Source of the DNA: Roseateles oligotrophus
GTDB lineage: Bacteria > Pseudomonadota > Gammaproteobacteria > Burkholderiales > Burkholderiaceae_C
Direction of reading: 5' to 3'
Length of the DNA: 64,000 nucleotides
NCBI RefSeq assembly: GCF_014204525.1
Contig: NZ_JACHLP010000004.1
Span: forward strand, 124,001-188,000
In this document: piece after piece, positions 1 to 8,363 of the stretch
How positions within the stretch are numbered: the stretch's first letter is position 1
Layout of the letters: every line of letters starts with the position of its first letter
Program-made: the position numbers and the translations under genes
The notes under the pieces: model-generated
The model's input: only the letters and a program-made list of their open reading frames with translations
What the model was told of the DNA's origin: nothing
Databases searched by the model: none

Positions 1-117
1 CATCATGCGCTGGAAGCGGACCCAGACGTCTGCCTGGGTGTATTCCATGATGTGACCAATATGGAAGTTGGCGTTGGCGTAGGGCAGGGCGGTGGTGACG
101 AAAAGCTTGCGGGTCAT
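1..117 (-). CDS. metG: Methionyl-tRNA synthetase, N-terminal fragment (runs off left edge)
   Basis: Only the first 39 codons are inside the window; the gene continues to the left. The visible N-terminus reads [20 protein letters not shown] followed by GH, which is the class I methionyl-tRNA synthetase start: the LPYANA stretch and the HIGH-type ATP-binding signature near residue 19. The enzyme charges tRNA-Met in the cytoplasm and is essential. Identification rests on this short, very conserved segment; zinc-binding, KMSKS and anticodon domains cannot be seen. Confidence 0.9.
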   Translation of the reverse strand, partial: MTRKLFVTTALPYANANFHIGHIMEYTQADVWVRFQRMM

Positions 118-211
118 GGTGTCTGGGGCGACGGTGAGGTGGGCTCAGCGGCTGCGCCGGGAGGGAGAGCAAGAGCGGCATTTTAGGCCTTCGCAAGCCC
201 TCGAATTTGCT

Positions 212-251
212 CCGGCCCCGGTGAGGGCCGCTAGGCCTCTGCCGGGGCCGG
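212..251. terminator. GC-rich inverted repeat between metG and the small upstream gene
   Basis: A perfect 10-base inverted repeat, CCGGCCCCGG at 212-221 and CCGGGGCCGG at 242-251, surrounds a 20-base loop that can itself pair partly. It lies just downstream of the minus-strand gene at 335-532. There is no T tract on either side, so it could be an imperfect terminator or simply a structured leader of metG. Confidence 0.35.
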
Positions 252-334
252 CTGGACAGCGACCGGGCTTGCGCCTGCGGGGTGTTTGCCGCCTTGTTCC
301 AGGCGCTGCGCCGTCTTGTGGCGGGGAGTAGAAC

Positions 335-532
335 TCAGGCCGCCGCGCTGGGGGGCGTGGTGTCGGCAGCGCCGGGCTCGGCGCCAGCGTCGGCCGGGTC
401 TTGGTTTTCGTCCTGGCCCGACGCGTCGCCGCCCTCGGACTTGTTGGCCTTGCGCAGGCGTTTTTCTTCGGTCTTGCGCTTCTTGGCCAGCTCACGTTGG
501 CGTTTTTCGTATGAGTAGTTGGGTGTGGCCAA
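335..532 (-). CDS. Small charged conserved protein of unknown function (65 aa)
   Basis: The protein begins ATPNYSYEKRQRELAKKRKT after the initiator, is strongly basic for its first half, and ends in an acidic, Ala/Pro-rich tail. I recall similar short NYxYEKRQRELAKK proteins as conserved uncharacterised ORFs in betaproteobacteria, but no function is known to me. The start is probably TTG at 532-530, because AGGAG lies 7 bases upstream and the family normally begins right before ATPNY; an upstream ATG at 559 would add nine unconserved residues and has no ribosome site. The basic helix suggests nucleic-acid or ribosome association, which is only inference. Confidence 0.65.
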   Translation of the reverse strand: MATPNYSYEKRQRELAKKRKTEEKRLRKANKSEGGDASGQDENQDPADAGAEPGAADTTPPSAAA

Positions 533-1279
533 AGCCGTGCTCCTGCTTGAGGCCCGCAATGTGCGGGTTTGCCTTCAATGTAACCGCTAGCCGGGACTTG
601 CGGCTCGCCCTCGTCTCGCCAGGCTTGGGCCTGGCGGGTTTGAATTTGAACTTCAGTTAGCGTTGGAACTTCAAAACCGGATCAAACAACGCGGCTAAGT
701 CGCTGATTCTTATGGCCTGAAAAGGCTATCCACCGCATCTGTGGATAACTTTGTGGACAAGGGCCTTGCATAGCCTCCAAACCCTTGTCCCAGCGCGCCT
801 GGGCTTAGCTTGCCTCATTTCGTGGCACTTGTGGGTCATCTATATGAATCAACAACTTAGCGCTGGCTTGCTCAGGATATCGGGGCTTGCCCGAATGTGG
901 GTTACAGACTCTTGACGGCGCTTCGAAATGGGGATAAGTCGCCGGGGCTAGCATAGTTTTCTGGACTTTTCTGGCATCTGGCGGCCGTTTTGCCGGCCGC
1001 CTATCCCCAGCGCTTGTGGATATCTTTGTGGGTGAGCTGACCATAGCTTCGCTAAGTGCTTGTGGGGCCTGTGACTTTGCTAGCCTGCTCAAATTGGGGG
1101 CAGGGCTCTCTCAAATCCACAGCGCTTGTGCGAATAGCTGAAGTTTCTGTTTTCCACGGCCATGCCTGCGGAACGGGTTGGATGTTCCGGGCCCTGGCCC
1201 CGGCTTGCGGGCAATGCCTGAGCCCGCCTCATTTTTGAGCCACTAGAATCTTCCGATTCGCATAACCGCAAAGCATTCG
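533..1279. other. Gene-free, lower-GC stretch with hairpins and DnaA-box-like sites
   Basis: No convincing gene lies in these 747 bases, which are visibly less GC-rich than their surroundings. Near the small gene are two hairpins: CCCGC/GCGGG at 553-567 and a perfect 8-base stem CGCCAGGC/GCCTGGCG at 617-636. A further hairpin GCGGCCG/CGGCCGC occupies 981-1000. Between 726 and 1121 there are several TTATCCACA-like nonamers, listed separately. Genes point away from the stretch on both sides (metG and the small gene to the left, minCDE to the right), so promoters for both directions must lie here. Confidence 0.6.
726..1121. promoter_or_regulatory. Cluster of DnaA-box-like nonamers
   Basis: Relative to the consensus TTATCCACA there is one perfect box on the minus strand (TGTGGATAA, 740-748) and three single-mismatch boxes: TGTGGACAA at 752-760, TGGGGATAA at 929-937 and TGTGGATAT at 1015-1023. 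Weaker two-mismatch copies are CTATCCACC (726-734), CTATCCCCA (1001-1009) and AAATCCACA (1113-1121). Such density in 400 bases is unusual in GC-rich DNA. The sites could bind DnaA as an origin, a titration or reactivation locus, or as a regulator of minC. dnaA, dnaN and gyrB are not in the window, so a classical oriC is not supported. Confidence 0.45.
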
Positions 1280-2116
1280 ATGGCTCAGGCACAGATGGGA
1301 AGGGCGGCGGCTCGGACTGGCTCCAGAGCGGCTGACGTTTTCGAGTTGAAGAGCGCCAGCCTCAGCCTGCTGGCGCTGGTCCTGAAGTCCTCCTCGCTGG
1401 CCGAGTTGGCGGCGGAACTGGCGGCCAAGCTGGGCGATACCCCCGATGTGTTCAGCCAGGAAGCGCTGTTGCTGGACCTTGGCCTGCTCAAGCGTGAGGG
1501 CGGCGATGCCGTGCTCGATGTGGCCGCCCTGGTCGGCCTGTTGCGCCAATATCGCTTGCAGCCCGTGGCCTTGCGCGGCGCGTTGCCAGAAGAGCTGGAC
1601 CAGGCCCTGGCCCTGGGCCTGGCCGAGGCGCCCGCCGACGAGGCGCCGCCGCGCAAAGAGCCCCGGGCCGAGGCCGAGGCCGCGGCCTTGCCGCCGGCTG
1701 TTGTGCAAGAGGTGATTCGCGAAGTGGTCCGCGAGGTGATTGTGGAGGTGCCGACACCTCTGGCCCTTGATGCCGGCGTGGCCAAGACCCTGGTGATAGA
1801 CAAACCCCTGCGCTCGGGCCAGCAGGTCTATGCCAAGGGCGGCGACCTGGTGGTGCTGGCGCTCGTCAATCCTGGTGCCGAGGTGATTGCGGACGGCAGC
1901 ATCCATGTCTACGCCCCCTTGCGCGGCAAGGCGATCGCGGGTGCGAAGGGCGATACCGGCGCGCGCATTTTTGCGCTGAGCCTGGAGGCCGAGCTGATTG
2001 CCATCGCCGGCACCTACCGAACCACCGAGAATCCCCTGCCCGAAGCGGTGCTGGGCCGTGCCGCGCAGATTCGCCTGGAGGGCGAAAAGCTGCTGATGGA
2101 GCCGCTCAAGCTGTGA
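1280..2116 (+). CDS. minC: Septum site-determining protein MinC
   Basis: MinC inhibits FtsZ polymerisation away from mid-cell and is carried on the membrane by MinD. The 278-residue protein has an N-terminal FtsZ-inhibiting domain (about residues 18-115), an Ala/Glu/Arg-rich linker with a repeated VxREV pattern, and a C-terminal right-handed beta-helix (about 165-278) with typical turns such as GADVIADGSIHVYAPLRGKA-like spacing (here VNPGAEVIADGSIHVYAPLR) and GEKLL near the end. It is somewhat longer than E. coli MinC because of the linker. It is followed after 89 bases by minD and minE on the same strand, the normal min operon order, which makes the assignment firm. Confidence 0.95.
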   Translation: MAQAQMGRAAARTGSRAADVFELKSASLSLLALVLKSSSLAELAAELAAKLGDTPDVFSQEALLLDLGLLKREGGDAVLDVAALVGLLRQYRLQPVALRGALPEELDQALALGLAEAPADEAPPRKEPRAEAEAAALPPAVVQEVIREVVREVIVEVPTPLALDAGVAKTLVIDKPLRSGQQVYAKGGDLVVLALVNPGAEVIADGSIHVYAPLRGKAIAGAKGDTGARIFALSLEAELIAIAGTYRTTENPLPEAVLGRAAQIRLEGEKLLMEPLKL

Positions 2117-2205
2117 GTGCGGGCCAGCAAAACGAATGCACAGAACAGGCGCCGGCCGGGAGCGGCCGGCGCTTTTGAACCGAATTTTTGAAAGGATTGA
2201 TTTCG

Positions 2206-3021
2206 ATGACCAAGATAGTCGTGGTGACCTCCGGCAAGGGTGGGGTGGGCAAGACCACCACCAGCGCCAGTTTTGCAAGCGGCCTGGCCCTGCACGGCCA
2301 CAAGACCTGCGTGATCGACTTCGACGTGGGCCTGCGCAATCTGGACCTGATCATGGGCTGCGAACGCCGTGTGGTCTATGACCTGATCAATGTCATCAAC
2401 GACGAGATCAAGCTCAGCCAGGCCCTGATCAAGGACAAGCAGCTGGACAAGCTCTACATCCTGGCCGCCTCGCAGACCCGCGACAAGGACGCGCTGTCGG
2501 TCGAGGGCGTGGAGCGGGTGCTGGAAGAGCTCAAGAGCATGGACTTCGAGTACATCGTCTGCGACTCGCCGGCCGGCATCGAGACCGGCGCGCTGATGGC
2601 CATGCATTTCGCCGACGAGGCCCTGGTGGTGACCAATCCCGAGGTCTCTTCGGTGCGCGATTCGGACCGCATCCTGGGCATGCTGAACAGCAAGACCCGC
2701 CGCGCCATCGAGGGCAAGGAGCCGATCAAGGAGCATCTGCTGATCACCCGCTACAACCCCAACCGGGTCGAGGGCGGCCATATGCTCTCGCTGGAAGACA
2801 TCCACGAGATTCTGCGCACGCCCCTGATCGGCGTGATCCCCGAGTCCGAGGTGGTGCTGCAAGCTTCCAACCAGGGCTCGCCCGCCATCCATATGCAGGG
2901 CACGGATGTGTCCGAGGCTTATAAGGACGTGGTGGCGCGCTTTCTGGGCGAGGACAAGCCCATGCGCTTCATCGAGGCCGTCAAGCCCAGCCTCTTCAAG
3001 CGCCTGTTCGGCGGCAAATAA
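2206..3021 (+). CDS. minD: Septum site-determining ATPase MinD
   Basis: MinD is the membrane-binding ParA-type ATPase that recruits MinC and oscillates with MinE. The protein is 271 residues, the family length. The deviant Walker A box GKGGVGKTT is at residues 10-18, FDVGLRNLDLIMG gives the second ATPase motif, and the C-terminus ends in an amphipathic basic helix (FIEAVKPSLFKRLFGGK) that acts as the membrane-targeting sequence. The ATG at 2206 is chosen because AAAGGA lies 9 bases upstream; an in-frame ATG at 2188 would add six residues not found in the family. It sits between minC and minE. Confidence 0.97.
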   Translation: MTKIVVVTSGKGGVGKTTTSASFASGLALHGHKTCVIDFDVGLRNLDLIMGCERRVVYDLINVINDEIKLSQALIKDKQLDKLYILAASQTRDKDALSVEGVERVLEELKSMDFEYIVCDSPAGIETGALMAMHFADEALVVTNPEVSSVRDSDRILGMLNSKTRRAIEGKEPIKEHLLITRYNPNRVEGGHMLSLEDIHEILRTPLIGVIPESEVVLQASNQGSPAIHMQGTDVSEAYKDVVARFLGEDKPMRFIEAVKPSLFKRLFGGK

Positions 3022-3033
3022 GGAGGCCGGGTC

Positions 3034-3294
3034 ATGGGATTTCTGAGTTTCTTTCTGGGCGAGAAAAAGAGCACGGCCAGCGTGGCCAAGGAGCGTTTGC
3101 AGCTGATCCTGGCGCATGAGCGCAATGGCCGCTCGGCCAAGCCGGACTATCTGCCGCAGTTGCAGCAGGAGCTGATCGCCGTCATCTCCAAATACGTCAA
3201 TATCAAGGCCGAGGACCTCAAGATCAATGTCGAGCACTCCGGCGATCTGGAGGTGCTGGAGGTCAAGATCGAGCTGCCGGATTCCTCGCGTTAA
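3034..3294 (+). CDS. minE: Cell division topological specificity factor MinE
   Basis: MinE stimulates MinD ATPase and produces the pole-to-pole Min oscillation. The 86-residue protein starts [20 protein letters not shown], with an N-terminal membrane-targeting segment, followed by the anti-MinCD helix ([12 protein letters not shown]) and a C-terminal topological-specificity domain ending IELPDSSR. It starts 12 bases after minD with a good AAGGAGG-like site, so it is translated from the same transcript. Confidence 0.96.
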   Translation: MGFLSFFLGEKKSTASVAKERLQLILAHERNGRSAKPDYLPQLQQELIAVISKYVNIKAEDLKINVEHSGDLEVLEVKIELPDSSR

Positions 3295-3300
3295 GCGAGG
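3284..3300. terminator. Short hairpin at the convergent minE / BCCT junction
   Basis: CCTCGC (3284-3289) and GCGAGG (3295-3300) form a 6-base stem over the minE stop codon, nine bases before the end of the convergent transporter gene. No T run follows, so it may be only part of a termination structure. Confidence 0.3.
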
Positions 3301-3309
3301 GGCGGGCGA

Positions 3310-4827
3310 TCACTCGTCGATCAGGCGCCGCATGCGCTGGCGCAGCCGGCGCTCCTGCTTCTGCACTTCCTGATGGTCCTCCCGCACGCCGCGCCATAGC
3401 GAGACGGCGATCAGGATCAGCACGATGGAGAAGGGCAGGGCAAAGACGATGGTGGCCGTCTGCACCGCGTTCACCCCGCCCACCGACAGCAGGCTGGCCG
3501 CGATGGCCGCCACCAGCAGGCCCCACATGATCTTGAGCCGATTGCTGGGTTCGGCCCGGCCTTCGCTGCTCATCATGCTCAGCACCAGGGTGGCGGAGTC
3601 GCCCGAGGTGATGAAGAAGACCGCCACCAGCACGGTGGCCGCCACGCTCATCAAGCCACCCAGGGGCAGGGCGTCGAACATGGCGAATATGGCGGTGGCC
3701 ACATCGAGCTTGACGGCATCGGCGATCGGGATCTGCTTGAAGATCTCCAGATTCAGCGCCGTGCCGCCAAAGATGGAGAACCACAGGGCCGCCGCCAGCG
3801 TGGGCGCCAGCACCGTGCCCAGGATGAATTCCCGAATCGTGCGCCCGCGTGAGACGCGGGCGATGAAGACGCCCACAAAGGGCGACCAGGAGATCCACCA
3901 GGCCCAGTAAAACACCGTCCAGCTGCCCACCCATTCGCTGTCGCGGAAGGGCGTCATGCGCAAGCTCATGCGCACAAAGTCGCCCAGATAGGCGCCCAGG
4001 GTATTGGTCAGGGTGTCGATGATGGCAACCGTCGGGCCCAGCAGCAGAATCGTCAGGGCCAGCAGGGCGCCCAGGATCAGATTGGCGCTGGACAACCACT
4101 TCACGCCCCGGCCCACGCCGCTGACGGCGGAGAGCAGGAAGAGCGAGGTGGTCGCGACGATGATGATCAGCTGCGAGCCGAAATCCAGCGGCATGCCGAA
4201 CAGGCGGTTCAGGCCCGCATTGATCTGCAAGGCGCCGACGCCCAGCGAGGCCGCCACGCCAAAAGCCGTGGCCACGATGGCCAGCACATTGGCCAGCGGG
4301 CCGATGCGGCGGGCGAAGCGCCAGGGCAGGGCGTCGGTGGCCGAGCTGATCAGGGCCGGCTTGCTGCGGCGGAACTGGAAGAAGGCAATCGCCAGGCCCA
4401 CGACGCTGTACACCGCCCAGGGGTGCATGCCCCAGTGGAAGAAGCTGTAGCGCATGGCCGTGTTGGCCGCATCGACCGAGCGCGGCAGCACGCCGGGCGG
4501 CGGGTTGACGTAGTGGGAGATGGGCTCGGCCACGCCCCAGAACACCAGGCCTATGCCCATGCCGGCCGAGAAGAGCATGGCAAACCAGGCGCTGCCGGAG
4601 AACTCGGGCTCCTCGTCCTCACTGCCCAGCTTGAGCTGGCCGTAGGGGCTGAAGGCCAGCACCACGCACAGCAGCACCAGGCCCAGCACGATCCACAGAT
4701 ACAGCCAGCCGAAGTTGCGGGTGACCTGCGCCAGCGCGCCATTGAAAAAAAGCGACATGGATTGCGGAGCGATCAAGCCCCACAGCACGACGGCGGCGAT
4801 GATGCCGGCCGAGATCCATTTCTGCAT
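3310..4827 (-). CDS. BCCT-family betaine/carnitine/choline transporter
   Basis: A 505-residue inner-membrane protein with about twelve hydrophobic segments. It carries the family hallmarks: the glycine-rich helix MLFSAGMGIGLVFWGVAEP near residues 85-105 that lines the substrate and sodium path, and the Trp-rich signature GSWTVFYWAWWISWSPFVG near residue 300. Members import quaternary ammonium compounds such as glycine betaine, choline or carnitine with sodium or protons, often for osmoprotection. The C-terminal tail is basic and Gln/Arg-rich (EVQKQERRLRQRMRRL), which in osmosensing members such as BetP senses hyperosmotic stress. The substrate cannot be read from sequence. It is convergent with minE and appears to be a single-gene unit. 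Confidence 0.9.
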   Translation of the reverse strand: MQKWISAGIIAAVVLWGLIAPQSMSLFFNGALAQVTRNFGWLYLWIVLGLVLLCVVLAFSPYGQLKLGSEDEEPEFSGSAWFAMLFSAGMGIGLVFWGVAEPISHYVNPPPGVLPRSVDAANTAMRYSFFHWGMHPWAVYSVVGLAIAFFQFRRSKPALISSATDALPWRFARRIGPLANVLAIVATAFGVAASLGVGALQINAGLNRLFGMPLDFGSQLIIIVATTSLFLLSAVSGVGRGVKWLSSANLILGALLALTILLLGPTVAIIDTLTNTLGAYLGDFVRMSLRMTPFRDSEWVGSWTVFYWAWWISWSPFVGVFIARVSRGRTIREFILGTVLAPTLAAALWFSIFGGTALNLEIFKQIPIADAVKLDVATAIFAMFDALPLGGLMSVAATVLVAVFFITSGDSATLVLSMMSSEGRAEPSNRLKIMWGLLVAAIAASLLSVGGVNAVQTATIVFALPFSIVLILIAVSLWRGVREDHQEVQKQERRLRQRMRRLIDE

Positions 4828-4858
4828 TTCAAGCCCTTTCTTTCTTCTGGTGTTGCGA

Positions 4859-4879
4859 GGTCAGGGCAAGACCTGACCC
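4859..4879. repeat. Small palindromic repeat, REP-like
   Basis: GGTCAG (4859-4864) pairs with CTGACC (4873-4878) around a GGCAAGAC centre, 30 bases upstream of the BCCT gene start. The 15-mer GGCAAGACCTGACCC at 4865-4879 recurs exactly at 58583-58597. This resembles the extragenic palindromes associated with RAYT transposases, though none is present in the window. Confidence 0.45.
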
Positions 4880-4965
4880 CCGTCGACAAGCCCAGCATAA
4901 GCGCCACCCTGGTGTGCAACAAATGCCCGGCCCTTGTTGCCGTCCAAATCCAGGTCAGACAGGCA

Positions 4966-5205
4966 TTAGCGGCCCTTGTTCTGCCGCGCCTGTTCGCGCA
5001 GCATGAAGAGATAGAGACTCTCCACCTTGGCGCGGGCCCAAGGCGTCTTGCGCAGGAATTTGAGGCTGGAGGCGACGCTGGGCTCGCTCTGGAAGCAGCG
5101 GATGGCGATGCGCTCACCCAGCTCCTGCCAGCCGAAATAGTCCGCCAGGGCGGTGACGATGGCCTCCAGGGTGAGGCCGTGCAAAGGATCTTTGGACGTG
5201 TTCAT
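4966..5205 (-). CDS. VF530 / DUF2132 family small protein
   Basis: The 79-residue protein matches the VF530 family in length and pattern: [16 protein letters not shown] at the start, [16 protein letters not shown] in the middle, and [18 protein letters not shown] near the end. Family members are small alpha-helical proteins proposed to bind DNA; the biological role is not established. Its ATG overlaps the stop codon of the upstream acyltransferase by four bases (ATGA), so the two are co-translated, but the link between them is not obvious. Confidence 0.85.
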   Translation of the reverse strand: MNTSKDPLHGLTLEAIVTALADYFGWQELGERIAIRCFQSEPSVASSLKFLRKTPWARAKVESLYLFMLREQARQNKGR

Positions 5206-5792
5206 GCGTGGTCGAATTGCTGCCAGTTCTTACCCTTGAATTGAGCGTAGTAAGCCTTGATGGCCTGCATATCGGCCTCGATATCGCCAGTGGGCTGGAA
5301 CACCGGGCCCAAGCCGCTGAGGCGGCGTTCATAGTCCATATAGGCCATCACGATGGGCACCTGGGCGGTGTGGGCGATCCAGTAGAAGCCGGTCTTCCAG
5401 TAGCGCGTCTTGCTGCGCGTGCCCTCGGGCGGCACGATCAATTGCACCGGGCCATCGGCGGCGCGCAAGGCCGCGGCCGAGGCCGCCACCAGATTGTTGG
5501 ACTGCTCGCGGTTCACCTCGATGCCGCCCAGCCAGCGCATCAGGCCGCCGAAGGGGAAGCGGAAGATCTGCCGCTTGCCCATCCAGTAAATATTCAGGCG
5601 CAACGCAAAAGCCACCATCAAGGTATAGGGCAGGTCCCAGTTGCTGGTGTGGGGGGCGGCGATCAGCACGCATTTGCCGTGTTCGGCCGGCAGGCTGCCA
5701 TCCAGCTTCCAGCCCTTGAGCTTGAGGAAGGCGATTGAGAAGGCCCGCAGCACCGTGTTGACGACGGGCGTGGTGAAAATGGTTCTGTGCAT
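5202..5792 (-). CDS. Lysophospholipid acyltransferase-family protein
   Basis: A 196-residue PlsC-like acyltransferase. The HxxxxD active-site box is [11 protein letters not shown] near residues 47-57, and the second box for glycerol-phosphate or acceptor binding is [20 protein letters not shown] near residues 120-139. It lacks long transmembrane segments apart from an N-terminal hydrophobic helix. The subgroup with the HTSNWD box acts on unknown acceptors and is annotated as 1-acyl-sn-glycerol-3-phosphate acyltransferase by homology. A second protein of the same subgroup is encoded at 47264-47908 in this window. The downstream VF530 gene overlaps its stop codon. Confidence 0.85.
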   Translation of the reverse strand: MHRTIFTTPVVNTVLRAFSIAFLKLKGWKLDGSLPAEHGKCVLIAAPHTSNWDLPYTLMVAFALRLNIYWMGKRQIFRFPFGGLMRWLGGIEVNREQSNNLVAASAAALRAADGPVQLIVPPEGTRSKTRYWKTGFYWIAHTAQVPIVMAYMDYERRLSGLGPVFQPTGDIEADMQAIKAYYAQFKGKNWQQFDHA

Positions 5793-5961
5793 AAAGGATC
5801 TGGAGGCAGCCCCGGTACCGGCATGCGGGCCGGATGCGGGGCAAGGAGGGGGCTAACGGGGGCTAGTGGCCAAAGCAAACGGCGTGCTCTTGGGCCTTTG
5901 TCGGGGCTTGATTATCCCGTGCTTGCCTCGTGGCGGCCGCCAGGCCCGGTTTTGCCGAGCC

Positions 5962-6300
5962 TCAGTCGGGCCAAACCAGGCTCAGATCGCTGCGCGCCTC
6001 GGCCACGCAGGGCAGGATCCAGCCCTCGGCTTTTTCCTCCCGCGACAGGCCCGGCCATTCAATGCGGTAGGCGATCCGGCCGGCCGTCAGCCGGCAGATG
6101 CAGGCTCGGCATGTGCCGTTGCGGCAGGAGCTGGGCAGGGCCACACCCTGGGCCAGTGCCGCTTGCAACAGGCTTTGCGAACCCTGGGCTTCAAAGACGG
6201 CGCTGAGCCGACCTTGCGCCCTGATTTGGTGTGGGCCGGGCAGGTCGGGGTCTGCTGCACCGGTGCTGCCCTGGCTTAGGGGTTTGTCCTGATTTGCCAT
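5962..6300 (-). CDS. Plant-type 2Fe-2S ferredoxin domain protein
   Basis: A 112-residue protein with the [2Fe-2S] cluster motif CRNGTCRACICRL around residues 60-70 (the C-x4-C-x2-C pattern is modified to C-x4-C-x2-C using SCRNGTCRAC) and a fourth cysteine in GWILPCVAEA. This is the fold of ferredoxins and of reductase electron-transfer domains. It would carry single electrons to an oxygenase or reductase that is not encoded nearby. The start is taken at ATG 6300; an upstream ATG at 6342 would add 14 non-family residues. No clear ribosome site is seen for either start. It stands alone on the minus strand. Confidence 0.8.
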   Translation of the reverse strand: MANQDKPLSQGSTGAADPDLPGPHQIRAQGRLSAVFEAQGSQSLLQAALAQGVALPSSCRNGTCRACICRLTAGRIAYRIEWPGLSREEKAEGWILPCVAEARSDLSLVWPD

Positions 6301-6465
6301 GCATTTTTCATGTAAATGAAGCGATCGGCTAACGGCGAACACAGGCAGACTTTGGCAGCATAAAACCTCAGGGAATGAGGTGCTTTGTCATGTCTCGAAC
6401 GGCCCGCTGGGGTAGCGGGCCGGCGTCTAGCAAGGTTTATACCGAAGTAGCAGGGGGTTTTTGTC

Positions 6466-8034
6466 ATGAATTGGCTCAACAGTATCAAGGTCGGCAGCAA
6501 GCTGATCGGCGGTTTTCTGATCGTCGCGGCCATTGCCGCCCTGATCGGCACCCACGGTGTCTTGAAGAGCAGCGAGCTGAACGATCTCGCCACGCAGATG
6601 TATGAACGCGAGACCGTGGGCCTGCGCCACACGGCCGAGGCGAATATGCATCTGCTGGCGGTTGGCCGCCATGTGCGCAGCGCCATTCTCGCCACCACGC
6701 TGGAGGAGCGCAGCAGCCAGCTGGTGGTGGTGGAAGAGCATCTGAAGGATATGCACCAGGAGCTGGAAATCGCCCGCAAGACCTTTGCCACCGAAGTCGG
6801 CCAGGCCATGATGAAGGACGCGGTGGCGGCCTCGCGGGATTACGAGCAAGGCATACGCAAGGTGATCGTGCAATTGCAGCATGAGCCCCAGGGTCAGGCC
6901 CTGGCCTCGGTGAGCGCGCTGAGTGCCGTGCGGGGTGTGGGGGACCGCGCCGACGCCTTGATGGACAAGCTGGTCGAGCGCAAATACGCCACCGCCAGCG
7001 CGCTGAATGACGAAACCGACAAGATCTACGCCAATATCCGCAGCGTGATGATTTTGCTGACCTTGGGTGGCCTGGCGGTGGGCGTGACGATTGGCGTGGT
7101 CCTGACCCGCAATCTGACCCGGCAGCTGGGCGGTGAACCCGCCGATGTGGCCAAGGTGGCGGTGGCCGTGGCGGCCGGCGATCTGAGCACCCAGATCGAC
7201 ACCTCCCGGGCTCGGCCCGGCAGCGTGATCGAGGCCATGCACGAGATGCAGGCCTCGCTGCGCCGGGTGGTCAGCACGGTGCGCAGCAGCAGCGACAGCA
7301 TCGCCATGGGTGCGGGCCAGATCGCCACCGGCAACTCCGACCTCTCGCAGCGCACCGAGGAGCAGGCCAGCAATCTGCAGCAGACGGCGGCGTCGATGGA
7401 GCAGATCTCGGGCACCGTGCGCAGCAATGCCGATGTGGCCCGCCAGGCCAGCGGCCTGGCCAGCGCGGCCAGCGAGGTGGCCAGCCGCGGTGGCCAGGTG
7501 GTGGGCGATGTGGTCGCCACCATGGAAGAGATCAACAATGCCTCGCGCAAGATTTCGGACATCATCGGCGTCATCGATGGCATCGCCTTCCAGACCAATA
7601 TCCTGGCCTTGAACGCGGCCGTCGAAGCCGCCCGCGCCGGTGAGCAGGGGCGTGGCTTCGCGGTCGTGGCCAGCGAGGTGCGCGGCCTGGCCCAGCGCAG
7701 CGCCGAGGCGGCCAAGGAGATCAAGGTCTTGATCGTCAATAGCGTGGACAAGGTCGATGCCGGCAGCCGCCTGGTGGGCGAGGCCGGCGCCACCATGGGC
7801 GATATCGTGGCCCAGGTGCAGCAGGTAACCCAGCTCATCAACGCCATCAGCACGGCGACGCTGGAGCAGACCACGGGCATAGGCCAGGTCAGCGAGGCGG
7901 TGAGCCAGCTCGATCAGGTCACCCAGCAAAACGCCGCCCTGGTGGAGGAGTCCGCCGCCGCGGCCGAAAGCCTGAGTCAGCAGGCGCAGACGCTGGTGCG
8001 GGCGGTGGGGGTGTTCAAGCTGCAGCTGGGTTGA
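6466..8034 (+). CDS. Methyl-accepting chemotaxis protein 1 (4HB sensor)
   Basis: A 522-residue transmembrane chemoreceptor. It has a short cytoplasmic N-terminus and TM1 (about residues 10-28), a periplasmic four-helix-bundle sensor (about 30-185), TM2 (about 190-210, [20 protein letters not shown]), a HAMP linker beginning at [16 protein letters not shown] and a cytoplasmic signalling domain. The hairpin tip that binds CheA and CheW contains [20 protein letters not shown], the hallmark of the class. There is no NWETF-type pentapeptide at the C-terminus (ends VFKLQLG), so CheR docking must occur otherwise. The ligand is unknown. A close paralogue follows on the same strand. Confidence 0.95.
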   Translation: MNWLNSIKVGSKLIGGFLIVAAIAALIGTHGVLKSSELNDLATQMYERETVGLRHTAEANMHLLAVGRHVRSAILATTLEERSSQLVVVEEHLKDMHQELEIARKTFATEVGQAMMKDAVAASRDYEQGIRKVIVQLQHEPQGQALASVSALSAVRGVGDRADALMDKLVERKYATASALNDETDKIYANIRSVMILLTLGGLAVGVTIGVVLTRNLTRQLGGEPADVAKVAVAVAAGDLSTQIDTSRARPGSVIEAMHEMQASLRRVVSTVRSSSDSIAMGAGQIATGNSDLSQRTEEQASNLQQTAASMEQISGTVRSNADVARQASGLASAASEVASRGGQVVGDVVATMEEINNASRKISDIIGVIDGIAFQTNILALNAAVEAARAGEQGRGFAVVASEVRGLAQRSAEAAKEIKVLIVNSVDKVDAGSRLVGEAGATMGDIVAQVQQVTQLINAISTATLEQTTGIGQVSEAVSQLDQVTQQNAALVEESAAAAESLSQQAQTLVRAVGVFKLQLG

Positions 8035-8363
8035 GTCTCAGTATTGGCGCATATGACAATGGAATAACGAGTCACTCGGCCGTGACGAATTTCTCGGCGA
8101 TGCCGAGCGCGTGCTTCGGTTGCTTTGCAGCCGAAACCGATTTGCATAGACTGACGGCACGCTGAACATCGTGAGATGCGCGGGTGCCCGGTGAACAGGA
8201 GATTACGGGGCTTTGCTGAGGCCGTTCATGCGCGATGAAAAGGTCGCAGCCCCGGCAGGCGTGCGTGACTGCATTGCGGCAACGCCAGTCGCCGCTCGGA
8301 TTCTGGCCCGTGATGGGCTTGCATCCCTTGTTGCCGCCAACTGATTCCTCGAAACAAGATCCA
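8035..8363. other. Intergenic stretch between the two chemoreceptor genes
   Basis: These 329 bases contain no gene I can support. An open frame extends the second receptor upstream to 8235, but its residues (Arg/Pro-rich) do not resemble a receptor N-terminus. No clear terminator or sigma-28 type promoter could be recognised. The length suggests that the second receptor has its own promoter. Confidence 0.4.

Noticed and set aside
726-1121. Calling the DnaA-box region a replication origin outright
   Set aside because: dnaA, dnaN, gyrB, rpmH and parAB are not adjacent and no clear AT-rich unwinding element was seen; kept only as a candidate DnaA-binding cluster.
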